DNA of 56,869 nt, taken from positions 1 through 56,869 of the forward strand of contig CAIWFH010000052.1 in the NCBI GenBank assembly GCA_903911925.1, written 5' to 3'. Both the position numbers and the translations under genes were made by a program. The notes beneath the pieces are model-generated. The model was given only the letters and a program-made list of their open reading frames with translations. It did no database searches and was not told the origin of the DNA. The DNA is from an uncultured Acidobacteriaceae bacterium (lineage in GTDB: Bacteria; Acidobacteriota; Terriglobia; Terriglobales; Acidobacteriaceae). Below, piece after piece: positions 19,116-28,725 of the stretch. Each line of letters opens with the position of its first letter. Within the stretch, counting starts at the first letter, position 1.

Positions 19116-20165
19116 ATGAAAACCATCAAGGGACCGGGAATTTTCTTTGCGCAATTTGCCAGCGATGAAGCGCCCTTCAATACGTTGGAAGGAATTACCA
19201 AGTGGGCTGCGGGGTTGGGTTTTGTAGGCGCGCAGATTCCGGCATGGGACGGCCGGCTCTTCGATCTCAAGCTGGCCGCCGAAAGCAAGGCCTATTGCGA
19301 CCAGGTGCGCGGCATCTTTGCCGATGCGGGGTTGGAGATTGCCGAGCTTTGCACGCATCTGCAGGGCCAGTTGGTAGCAAGCAATCCAGCCTACGACCAG
19401 ATGCTTGCGGGCTTTGCGCCTGCCGGGCTCGACGCCAAAAGCCGCCAGGCGTGGGCGGTGCAGCAGTTGCTTTGGAGTGCCAAGGCGAGCCAGAACCTTG
19501 GCCTCAAGGCGCACGTTACTTTCTCAGGCGCGCTGGCCTGGCCTTACTTCTATCCCTTCCCACAGTGGCCGGCAGGGCTCATTGACGAGGCATTTGCCGA
19601 ATTGGGACGGCGCTGGCTGCCGATTCTCAACGCCTTTGACGAGGCCGGGGTGGACCTCTGTTACGAATTGCATCCCAGCGAAGACCTGCACGACGGCGCG
19701 ACCTTCGAGCGCTTCCTCAGAGTCGTGGGCAATCATCCGCGCGCCAACATTCTCTACGATCCGAGCCACATGATCCTGCAACAGATGGATTACCTGGCCT
19801 TCCTCGACATCTACCACGACCGCGTGCGCGCCTTCCATGTAAAGGACGCCGAGTTCCACCCCAATGGGCGCGCGGGCGTGTATGGAGGCTACCAGGCCTG
19901 GATTGACCGTCCGGGGCGTTTCCGCTCGCTGGGTGACGGGCAAATCGACTTCAGCCAGATTTTTTCCAAACTTGCACAGTACGACTACCCCGGCTGGGCT
20001 GTCCTCGAGTGGGAGTGCTGCATCAAGCATCCTGAGCAGGGCGCGGCTGAGGGTGCGACCTTCATTCGCGACCATATTATTCGCGTGACCGACCGTGCCT
20101 TTGACGACTTTTCATTGGGTGCGGCGGACCATGAGACCAATCGCAAAATACTCGGACTCGAATAG
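19116..20165 (+). CDS. Sugar phosphate isomerase/epimerase-like TIM barrel
   Basis: The 349-aa cytoplasmic protein has the xylose-isomerase-like AP-endonuclease-2 fold. Metal-ligand candidates are Glu in CYELHPSED (about 180-190), Asp-His in YDPSHMILQQMD (about 212-222), His-Asp in AFHVKDAEF (about 240-248), and a late Glu in AVLEWECC (about 295). It follows the GH2 gene by 62 bases after AGGAGAGGGA. Such proteins isomerise or epimerise sugars or sugar-like substrates; context suggests a catabolic role on products of the GH2 enzyme. Confidence 0.85.
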   Translation: MKTIKGPGIFFAQFASDEAPFNTLEGITKWAAGLGFVGAQIPAWDGRLFDLKLAAESKAYCDQVRGIFADAGLEIAELCTHLQGQLVASNPAYDQMLAGFAPAGLDAKSRQAWAVQQLLWSAKASQNLGLKAHVTFSGALAWPYFYPFPQWPAGLIDEAFAELGRRWLPILNAFDEAGVDLCYELHPSEDLHDGATFERFLRVVGNHPRANILYDPSHMILQQMDYLAFLDIYHDRVRAFHVKDAEFHPNGRAGVYGGYQAWIDRPGRFRSLGDGQIDFSQIFSKLAQYDYPGWAVLEWECCIKHPEQGAAEGATFIRDHIIRVTDRAFDDFSLGAADHETNRKILGLE

Positions 20166-20210
20166 CCAGATGGCCCGGGTCTCAGGGATGCTCAAGCCCC
20201 CACTAAAGTT

Positions 20211-20248
20211 TGGTGCCCCAGGTCCGGATTTTCGGACCTGGGATACCA
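20211..20248. repeat. REP-like palindrome, copy 1
   Basis: The perfect stem CCCAGGTCCG/CGGACCTGGG (20217-20226 and 20233-20242) is flanked by TGGT and ACCA. It shares its sequence with copies at 20350-20387 and, inverted, at 37367-37402. Confidence 0.75.
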
Positions 20249-20349
20249 CTACGATTCGAAGCCTATGGATATGACAGTCTCTGCCTTTTGTGCAAACACC
20301 ATGCGGCGGCCGGTCCGGGTCTCGGCAATGCGGACTGACCACAATGCTT

Positions 20350-20387
20350 GGGTGCCCCGGGTCTCGATTCTGAGTCCCGGGATAGCC
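20350..20387. repeat. REP-like palindrome, copy 2
   Basis: GGGTGCCCCGGGTCTCGATT and TGAGTCCCGGGATAG form a 10-bp stem with one mismatch. It is the same family as the copy inside the ETF:quinone oxidoreductase gene. Confidence 0.75.
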
Positions 20388-20389
20388 TG

Positions 20390-20580
20390 ATGATTCGTAC
20401 CGGTACACGTATGACGACCTCAACCGTTTCCGCAGCAGAACGCGCGCAACCCCGGTCTCTTTTCACCGGCAAAGAGCACGACGCCGAGAGCGAGCTAGAC
20501 TACTTCGGCGCGCGCTACTACGAGTCGCAGACAGGGCGATGGCTCCTGCCCGACTGGAGCGCGGTTCCTGTGCCTGTGCC
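20390..20580 (+). pseudogene. Rhs/YD-repeat protein fragment
   Basis: One frame reads YRYTYDDLNRF, a YD repeat. After a frame change the sequence reads LFTGKEHDAESELDYFGARYY and then TGRWLLPDWSA, the start of the Rhs-repeat core domain. No upstream Rhs body and no toxin tip are present. This is a small relic of a secreted Rhs-type protein, not an expressed gene. Confidence 0.75.
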
Positions 20581-20625
20581 TTACGCGGTCACAGCCTGGA
20601 ATCCCACGAATCCCGACCCCCACCC

Positions 20626-20668
20626 TAGTCCCCAGTCTCTAGTCCCTAGTCCCTGGTCCCCAGTCCCT
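20626..20668. repeat. Degenerate heptad repeat (about six AGTCCCT-like units)
   Basis: Units TAGTCCC, CAGTCTC, TAGTCCC, TAGTCCC, TGGTCCC and CAGTCCC follow each other with a 7-bp period. Confidence 0.7.
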
Positions 20669-20960
20669 AACGCCTAATCTTCCCCCGCCCCATTTGCGTA
20701 GAATTTCCCCCTTTTGGCGCACAATAAATTCATAGTGTCCTCCTCGGAAAGGAAGTTCCAGAAGGACCCGCCCAAAACGCCCGTAACTCCTTATCCTGGA
20801 AGAATCTGCGGCCAACTCCAGCAGAATCACATACTTGGAGCCGGAGCCGCGAGGCAACTCGTTGAATCCAGGGAATTTCCGCCCAGAATATAGGGGGAGG
20901 GGGGAGGGGTCTCCGTGCCGAATTTGTCTCCACCAACCCAGCCAGCCTAACATCGAACTC

Positions 20961-22505
20961 ATGGATTGCGTGATTCTCGACGGCCAGCCTCTGACGCTGG
21001 CGGAAATTGAAGCTGTTTCTCTTGCCGCTTGCCAGGTGACCATTGCCCCCGCCGCCCTGGCCCGCATCGCCCAGAGCAGGGAACTGATTGAACAGATCCT
21101 GGCCGCCGGCCAAACCGTCTATGGGGTCAACACCGGCTTCGGCAAGCTGTCGGATGTGCGCGTCCCGCCCGACAAACTGGCGCAACTGCAGACCAATCTG
21201 GTGCGCAGTCATGCCGGGGGAGTGGGACAACCGCTCTCGGAAGGCGAATCGCGCGCCATGCTGCTGCTGCGTGCCAACGTTCTGGCCAAGGGTTTCAGCG
21301 GCTGTCGTCCTGCATTGGTTGAGTTGCTGGTAGCACTGTTGAACGCCGGCGTTCATCCGGTCATTCCCGAGAAGGGCTCGGTAGGGGCAAGCGGCGATCT
21401 GGCTCCGCTGGCGCACCTTGCGCTGGTGGCTATCGGCGAGGGTGAGGCTTTCTACAACGGCGAACGCGTGGCCGGGGCCGAAGCACTGCGCCGCGCAGGA
21501 TTATCCCCCATCGTCCTCTCCGCCAAGGAAGGGCTGGCCCTGCTCAACGGAACCCAGGCCATGACAGCCGTTGGCGGGCTGGCAATGGCCCGCGCCCGCC
21601 GCGTGGCCAAATTGACTGATCTGGCCGGCGCCATGTCGCTTGAAGCTCTGATGGGCACTCCTGCCGCGTTCGACGAGCGCATTCATCTTGCCCGGCCGCA
21701 TGCGGGCCAGATTGCCGCCGCCGCCCATTTGCTGCGCTTGCTAGACGGGTCAGAGATTCGCGAAGCGCACCGGCTGAGCGACACCCGGGTGCAGGACGCC
21801 TACTGCCTGCGCTGCATGCCCCAGGTGCATGGCGCGGTGCGGGGCGTACTGGATCATGTAAGCGGAATTCTTGAAACCGAAACCGGCTCGGCTACGGATA
21901 ACCCTCTGGTTTTCCCTGAGGACCCCTCCAAAACGCTAAACCGCGGAGCGAGCAGAGCCGTGATCTCCGGTGGGAACTTCCATGGGGCGCCATTGGCTTA
22001 TGCATTTGACTATGCAGCCATTGCGATTACCGACCTGGCCAGTATTACGGAGCGCCGCATTGACCGGCTGCTCAATCCCGACATCAACGAGGGGCTTCCG
22101 GCGTTTTTGTCTCCCGATCCGGGGCTTTCCTCTGGCTTTATGATGGCGCAGATTGTCTCTGCGGCGCTGATCAACGAGTGCCAGGTCCTTTCGCACCCAG
22201 CGTCAACGGGCAGCATCCCGACCGACGGCGGAAAGGAAGACCACGTCTCAATGGGCATGACCGGAGCTTTGAAGCTGCGACAGATTGTGGAGAATGCAGA
22301 GCGCGTACTGGGGATCGAGTTGATGTGCGCGGCGCAAGGGCTCGAGTTTCGCCAGCCGCTCAGGTCAAGCCCGGAGATCAAGCGCGCACAAGCTATCGTG
22401 CGTTCCTTCGTCCCGCGACTTGAACAGGACCGGGTTCTGGCAACCGATATCGAAGCCCTCGCGGGGGCGGTAAGGGCCGGGGCGTTCGATGCATGGTGCG
22501 AGTAG
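20961..22505 (+). CDS. hutH: Histidine ammonia-lyase
   Basis: HutH removes ammonia from histidine to give urocanate. The 514-aa protein has the MIO cofactor triplet Ala-Ser-Gly at 143-145 in GSVGASGDLAPLAH, the catalytic Tyr in VYGVNTGFGKL (about 54), and the Q/E-rich C-terminal QGLEFR block. The ATG at 20961 restores the normal N-terminus and length; a longer frame from 20835 runs into non-coding sequence. No hutU, hutI or hutG is adjacent, so the rest of the pathway must lie elsewhere. Confidence 0.95.
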   Translation: MDCVILDGQPLTLAEIEAVSLAACQVTIAPAALARIAQSRELIEQILAAGQTVYGVNTGFGKLSDVRVPPDKLAQLQTNLVRSHAGGVGQPLSEGESRAMLLLRANVLAKGFSGCRPALVELLVALLNAGVHPVIPEKGSVGASGDLAPLAHLALVAIGEGEAFYNGERVAGAEALRRAGLSPIVLSAKEGLALLNGTQAMTAVGGLAMARARRVAKLTDLAGAMSLEALMGTPAAFDERIHLARPHAGQIAAAAHLLRLLDGSEIREAHRLSDTRVQDAYCLRCMPQVHGAVRGVLDHVSGILETETGSATDNPLVFPEDPSKTLNRGASRAVISGGNFHGAPLAYAFDYAAIAITDLASITERRIDRLLNPDINEGLPAFLSPDPGLSSGFMMAQIVSAALINECQVLSHPASTGSIPTDGGKEDHVSMGMTGALKLRQIVENAERVLGIELMCAAQGLEFRQPLRSSPEIKRAQAIVRSFVPRLEQDRVLATDIEALAGAVRAGAFDAWCE

Positions 22506-22510
22506 AGAGG

Positions 22511-23110
22511 CTATTTCACGCTTACGGCCCCATCCACATCTACCACCAGCGCGTCTCCCACGATCTGCATGGAGTGGACCCTGAGCTTATCCAGCGTTAG
22601 GGCGTAGCCTGTGGAGACGGTTGAGCCCGCAAGCGCTTTGCGCAGAACGTCTGCCGCATTGACCTTCATGGCTGAGGGAACCTGGCGTTGAAGGAATGGG
22701 GTGAGCAGGAAGTTCAACTCGCGCTGATCGCTTCCTTTCTCCACCCGGGCATCGCGAAAGCCGATATTCTCGCCTTCGCCTTCCGGCGCGAGGGAGACTT
22801 CGGTTGTGGGCGCGAGCACAACGCCAAGGCATGTGCCGCCAACGGCCTTGCCAAGGCGCGCGCTGATTCTTACACGAACCAGGATGCGGTCTCCTAAAAA
22901 TGTGAGCTTCGGATCTTCTGCGTAGGTTGAACAGGCCTTTTGGGCGTTGCCCTTCAAATAGTAGCGGCCGTTAGGTCCATTGAAGAGTTGCTGAACCAGG
23001 GTCCGCTCCAGGGCTTCACGGCTCACTTTCAGTTCCACAGCGCCGCATTGCGCCAGCCAGCATGCCGCAAGCAGGAGGCATCCTGCGAGATTTCGCAGCC
23101 GTGTTGTCAT
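22511..23110 (-). CDS. Exported protein of unknown function
   Basis: The 199-aa product begins with a signal peptide (about 1-24, LLLAACWLAQCGA), followed by a beta-rich mature part with alternating hydrophobic strands (FLGDRILVRVRISARLG, LVVDVDGAVSVK at the end). I do not recognise the family; the pattern resembles periplasmic lipid-binding or DUF4403-like sheets only loosely. It converges tail to tail with hutH, 5 bases apart, without a visible terminator between them. Confidence 0.7.
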   Translation of the reverse strand: MTTRLRNLAGCLLLAACWLAQCGAVELKVSREALERTLVQQLFNGPNGRYYLKGNAQKACSTYAEDPKLTFLGDRILVRVRISARLGKAVGGTCLGVVLAPTTEVSLAPEGEGENIGFRDARVEKGSDQRELNFLLTPFLQRQVPSAMKVNAADVLRKALAGSTVSTGYALTLDKLRVHSMQIVGDALVVDVDGAVSVK

Positions 23111-23252
23111 AAGAGTATCTGCCTCGGTTGGTTTCCGTGCTGCAGTATTTTTACCTCACATACCAAGTGTATGCCTGCCCGATTGCTGTTGAAAAACGAT
23201 GTTAAACAATTCTATTGTATGGAGATAGGTAAACTACTCAATGCGATGGGGC

Positions 23253-23266
23253 GGTCAATATTGACC
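23253..23266. promoter_or_regulatory. 14-bp perfect palindrome, operator candidate
   Basis: GGTCAATATTGACC is perfectly self-complementary and lies 24 bases upstream of the -35 box of the 75-aa gene. An outer pair ACTCAAT (23236) and ATTGAGT (23271) brackets it. Confidence 0.5.
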
Positions 23267-23289
23267 ATGGATTGAGTGTCATTTTGCTA

Positions 23290-23318
23290 TTGATTTTTGA
23301 AGAAAAAATCCGTAAAAT
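23290..23318 (+). promoter_or_regulatory. Sigma70-type promoter
   Basis: TTGATT (23290-23295) and TAAAAT (23313-23318) are separated by exactly 17 bases, in an AT-rich stretch 94 bases upstream of the 75-aa gene. Confidence 0.65.
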
Positions 23319-23411
23319 AGAACCATAAAGTCACCTCAGGGCCAGACAGTAGCACCAACCTGAGAAGTAGGTCGTGCATCTAATTCCACCTTTTTCAAGG
23401 ACACAAATTCA

Positions 23412-23639
23412 ATGGCAAAGCGTCGTGGAAATCCGAATTGGGGCAAGCCGGAACCCATTGGCCCGGTTGTACCCACAGTGACCTCCTTCGAGCAGATCGT
23501 CAAGGAGTTTAAGCTCAGCCCGGACCAGTACATCCGGTCCACTCGCCTGCGGGAATGGGCTCGCCGGAACAAGAACTCCAAGTATATCCCCGAGGCCCTC
23601 CTCGAGGCCTGGGGTTTTGAGATTGAATCGACGTTGTAA
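23412..23639 (+). CDS. Small basic conserved-type protein, 75 aa
   Basis: The protein is basic and soluble, with MAKRRGNPNWGKP at the start, a helical middle (FEQIVKEFKLS), a basic helix (RLREWARRNKNSKY) and an amphipathic end. I do not know its function; the basic N-terminus and compact length fit a nucleic-acid-binding protein, which is inference only. A good sigma70 promoter and a strong bidirectional terminator enclose it as a single-gene unit, which is strong evidence that it is real and well expressed. Confidence 0.8.
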   Translation: MAKRRGNPNWGKPEPIGPVVPTVTSFEQIVKEFKLSPDQYIRSTRLREWARRNKNSKYIPEALLEAWGFEIESTL

Positions 23640-23665
23640 GCTTTGTTTTCTTAAGCCAGTTCAGC

Positions 23666-23693
23666 AAAAGCGCCGCCTTTGGGCGGCGTTTTT
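23666..23693. terminator. Bidirectional Rho-independent terminator
   Basis: CGCCGCC/GGCGGCG (23671-23677 and 23682-23688) with a TTTG loop is preceded by AAAAG and followed by TTTTTG. Confidence 0.85.
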
Positions 23694-23776
23694 GCTTGTG
23701 GAGCCCGGTCTTCTTGAACAGACACGCGCACACTTTGCTGTTTGCCTCTGCCATAAGCGAGAATAAGAGAGTTGCC

Positions 23777-25090
<1,314 letters not shown>

Positions 25091-25224
25091 GTTGGCGCTG
25101 AAAAGCATTGCCCACAATTTTTGTTGACTTGGGCAATTGCAGGGTGTCAATTCAATGTACGAACCTGATCGCGCCATCAGGGAAAGCCCATCAACGTACC
25201 ATCCTGCTAGAAAGGCCGGCGGCT

Positions 25225-26776
25225 ATGACACCCCCCAATGTCAGCGCTACCCACCGTCTTTATGAGCTCTGCTGGAAGCATGCGCAGGACTGTACGATTG
25301 CAATTGAGACCGATAGAGGAATCGTTGTCGATGCCAACCCTGCCGCGGAGTTCTTGACGGGGTATCCCCGGAGCGAACTGATTGGAACGCATGTGGTTCT
25401 GCTCCATCCCGAGGCAGAGCGGCAAAGCGTTCTGGCGGAGTTCCAACACCCAGCGACCCATTCTCTGCCGCACACAGGCTTTCACATTCAGCGAAAGGAT
25501 GGCCGATCGCTGCCCGTGGCAATCTGATCTTCTCAATCGCTTGACCTTGCTGGCCGTCCGCTGGTGATTGCAAAGTTCCGCGATATCACTGAATTGCAGG
25601 AACGCGAACATCGCCTGTCCACCAAGAGTTGGGCTCTGGCGGCGTACGCGACTGCTTCAATGGCGCTATGGGAGCATGAGTCTTCAGGGAGATTTCTTGA
25701 GAAGATTTGCCAGGCGATTACCCAGGAACCTGCTTACGTGCTTGCCTGGGTGGGCATTGCAGAAGATTCCCCAAACAAGCCCGTTCGTGCCTCGGCCGCC
25801 GCGGGCAGCGCCATGCCTTACATGGAAGGCATGCCGACGAGTTGGTCGGAGGATGAGCCTTCGGGGAGAGGCCCGACGGGCATCAGCATCCGCACCAGAA
25901 AACTGCAAATCATTGAGGATACGGAAACCTCGGAGGTCTACGCGCCATGGAGTGCGCGAGCCTCGCGATTTGGGATACGGTCCTCGGTGTCACTCCCTTT
26001 TGCGATTGATGGACGTTGGTGCGGCGCACTTATCGTATACGCCGCCCAACCCAATTCATGTGAAGCCGCGGCCATCGAAGTGTTCGCACCTGGCCGAGCA
26101 AATTGGATACGGCATCCATGCAATCGAGCAGGAACAGCTTCTGAAGGCAGAGCGGGAGCACGTGGCGCGGGCGGAACTGCAGTTGACGAAGGCATTGTCG
26201 GCGATGGTTGCTCCCATCGTCACCGCGATGGAAATGCGCGATCCATATACGGTAGGCCACCAGACGCGGGTTGCTGAAATCGCGGTTGCAATTGCCAGGG
26301 AAATGGGTTGGCAAGAGGAGTGGCTGCAGGGTCTGCGGGTGGCGGCGCAGGTTCACGACATCGGCAAGATTTCGATTCCTTCAGAGATTTTGACCAAACC
26401 CGGCCAACTGAGCGCGGCAGAGCGGGCCATGATCAATGGACATGCGGAGATTGGGTACACCATATTGAAAGACATCCCGTTTCCGTGGCCCATCGCCGAA
26501 ATTGTGCGCCAGCACCATGAGAAACTGGATGGCTCGGGCTACCCAAGGGGCTTGAAGGCAGATGAGATGCTGCCGGAGGCCAAAGTTCTCGCCGTGGCAG
26601 ACATTGTGGAGGCAATGGCCTCTTATCGGCCCTATCGGCAGGGAATCGACTTGAATGTCGTGCTGAAGCAGATTGAGGATGATGCCGGCCTCCTGCTGGA
26701 TCCCGATGTTGTCAGCATCTGCGTCTCCCTGTTTCGCGACAAGCGTTTTACGGTGCCGGGTTGGATTCAGCGCTGA
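25225..26776 (+). pseudogene. PAS-GAF-HD-GYP protein, interrupted by a stop and a frameshift
   Basis: Read through, the gene would encode a PAS domain (to about 25610), a GAF domain (about 25640-26085) and an HD-GYP phosphodiesterase domain that cleaves cyclic di-GMP. An in-frame TGA at 25525 breaks the PAS domain; the sequence continues in the same frame with SLDLAGRPLVIAKFRDIT, a normal PAS end. At about 26084-26088, next to ...AAAIEVF, the frame shifts by one to HLAEQIGYGI. The HD-GYP part keeps HDIGK and LDGSGYP, so only the regulatory part is damaged. It may be a pseudogene, or a sequencing error; a free-standing HD-GYP product from an internal start is possible. Confidence 0.8.
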
Positions 26777-27022
26777 ATCCGCTCCCCTGCGAAGCCGTTT
26801 GGTGACGAAATATGCCTTTATTAGCCTAAGTGCAATAAAAATAGAGAAATTGTGGTCGTTATTGATCATGAAGCACCGGTCTGCACCTGTAAGATTATAG
26901 GGACTGTTCGGCGTGAAAACTTGCATCGCCGATTTTGCGGAAGCGTATCCCTGGAATCGATATCACCGGTTACATAGACGCTCTCTGAGGCAACCAAACC
27001 CGTTCGAGGAAAGGTTGGATCA

Positions 27023-28618
27023 TTGAGCGTTCATCTCGTTAATCCAAGCGACAATTCATTCGGTACCGCTGTCATCACACCCCGTTGGCTGTTCGTTCTT
27101 GCTGCGGCCACGCCCGTTGTTGCGGGAGATCCCATTCTTGTGGATGAGTCCCTGGAGCAGATTGATCCTGAGACGATTCACCCGGGAGACATCGTGGGCA
27201 TCAGCGTCCACACCGGCAACGCCCTGCGCGGTTACGCAGTGGGCCGCATGGCCCGCAGCCGCGGCGCATGGGTGGTCTACGGCGGCATTCACGCCACGCT
27301 GTTTCCTGAGGAAGCGCTGGAAATTGGAGAAGCCCACGCTGTCGTCAAAGGCGATGGAGACGTCGCGTGGGGCAAGGCTGTAGTCGATTGCTTGGCTGGC
27401 AAACCGGAGCAAGTTTACGACGGCGGACGCATTGAAGGCACCCAGTTTCTGGCTGCTCGCTGGGACCTGATGGACCCAGCAAAGTATATGTGGGCCTCGG
27501 TGCAGACCATTCGCGGTTGTCCAAAGCACTGCTCCTTCTGCAGCGTCTGGCGCACGGATGGCCAGAAGCCGCGGCAGAGGAGTTTCCACAGCGTCATCGA
27601 TGAAATTATTACTCTGCGGCGCCTTGGGTTTCGCTTTATTGCTCTTGCCGATGATAATTTCTACCCGGTGACTCTGACTGATTTGCGGCTTGCGAAAGAG
27701 CAGAACAACCAAGCCAAACTTGAAGAGTTGACGGCGATTCGGGCGGAGCGCTTCCAACTTATGGATGAGTTGGCAAAGCTGCCCAGGGACATGGTGTTCT
27801 ATACCCAGATGACGATGGAGGCTGGCGAAGATACCACGTTCCTTGACGCGATGAAGAAGGCCAACATCAAGGGCGCGCTGGTAGGCGTCGAAGCCGTTAC
27901 TCCCGAGGGACTCAAAGCGGTCTATAAAGACTGGAATCTCTCCGGTGACGCGCTGGCTACTCAGTTGCAGACATTCAAGGCGCACGGGGTGCACGTGCTG
28001 GGTTCGTTCATCTTCGGCCTCCCCACTGACAAGCCCGCCACCTTTGACGCTACAGTCCAGATGGCGTTGAAGGCAGGCATCACTTTTGCGCAGTTCGTCA
28101 TGATGACGCCCTTCCCCGGGACCGTCGATTTTGGCCGATGGGAAAAAGAGCAGGCCGTGAACCCAACCATGGTTGGCGATATTCCAATCACCCGCTACTG
28201 GCTGATTCCCGCCGAAACCCGGCCCAAAATGTTTACTCCGCACCCCACTATGAGTTCCAACGAGATTCGCGAACGTACGCAGAAGGTATGGGACAGGTTC
28301 TATAACTGGGGATCCATCTGGACCAGGTCGGCATGCTGTCCGACGCTCTACTCCCGGATCGCATTCATGTTCCTCTCCAAGCTCTACCGGCAGATGTACG
28401 CGGGCACCGGAATCTCAACCGACAGCGCACGGCGCAAGAAGTCCAAGGCATGGGCGCGCTTCACGGCCAAGCAATGCAAAAGGCTCTTCCAGGCCAAGCC
28501 GATGCCCGAACTGCCGTCGCCCAAGTGGGAGATTGAGTTGGGCCGCCAGGGTCAAGCCGCCTATGCCGGCGACGGAGCTGAATTGCGGGGACCTTTCGTG
28601 GTATTCCCGAAGAAGTAG
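27023..28618 (+). CDS. B12-binding-type radical SAM protein
   Basis: The 531-aa protein begins at a TTG (27023) with GAGGAAAGG at good distance. An N-terminal Rossmann-like cobalamin-binding-type domain (about 1-140, VGISVHTGN, VVYGGIHATLFPEEA) precedes the radical SAM core with CPKHCSFC at about 167-174, the CxxxCxxC that binds the catalytic [4Fe-4S] cluster. The C-terminal part has a YRQMYAG helix region seen in lipid-modifying members such as hopanoid enzymes. The cobalamin-contacting DxHxxG motif is not clear, so B12 binding is uncertain. Substrate unknown; methylation or rearrangement of a lipid is one guess. No operon partner is evident. Confidence 0.8.
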   Translation: MSVHLVNPSDNSFGTAVITPRWLFVLAAATPVVAGDPILVDESLEQIDPETIHPGDIVGISVHTGNALRGYAVGRMARSRGAWVVYGGIHATLFPEEALEIGEAHAVVKGDGDVAWGKAVVDCLAGKPEQVYDGGRIEGTQFLAARWDLMDPAKYMWASVQTIRGCPKHCSFCSVWRTDGQKPRQRSFHSVIDEIITLRRLGFRFIALADDNFYPVTLTDLRLAKEQNNQAKLEELTAIRAERFQLMDELAKLPRDMVFYTQMTMEAGEDTTFLDAMKKANIKGALVGVEAVTPEGLKAVYKDWNLSGDALATQLQTFKAHGVHVLGSFIFGLPTDKPATFDATVQMALKAGITFAQFVMMTPFPGTVDFGRWEKEQAVNPTMVGDIPITRYWLIPAETRPKMFTPHPTMSSNEIRERTQKVWDRFYNWGSIWTRSACCPTLYSRIAFMFLSKLYRQMYAGTGISTDSARRKKSKAWARFTAKQCKRLFQAKPMPELPSPKWEIELGRQGQAAYAGDGAELRGPFVVFPKK

Positions 28619-28725
28619 AAAGCTCAACTTCTATTGCACGACGATGGGCGCCTCATCCTTGCGGCATTATTGCCTTTTGCCGCAAGGGTGGGACAGCGCG
28701 ATTCCAACGTTCACGAAGCTCCGCC

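Larger units (their letters stand above)
20166..20960. other. 795-bp non-coding region with Rhs debris and palindromes
   Basis: No intact gene. It contains two REP-like palindromes, a frame-broken Rhs fragment and a heptad repeat, each listed separately. The stretch 20700-20960, directly before hutH, shows a purine-rich GGGGGAGGGGGGAGGGG run at about 20893 and nothing else I recognise. Confidence 0.6.

Noticed and set aside
26777..27022. Cobalamin riboswitch before the radical SAM gene
   Set aside because: No B12-box-like sequence was seen in this 246-bp gap.
27056..28243. 395-aa minus-strand frame
   Set aside because: It is antisense to the radical SAM gene, with no signature.
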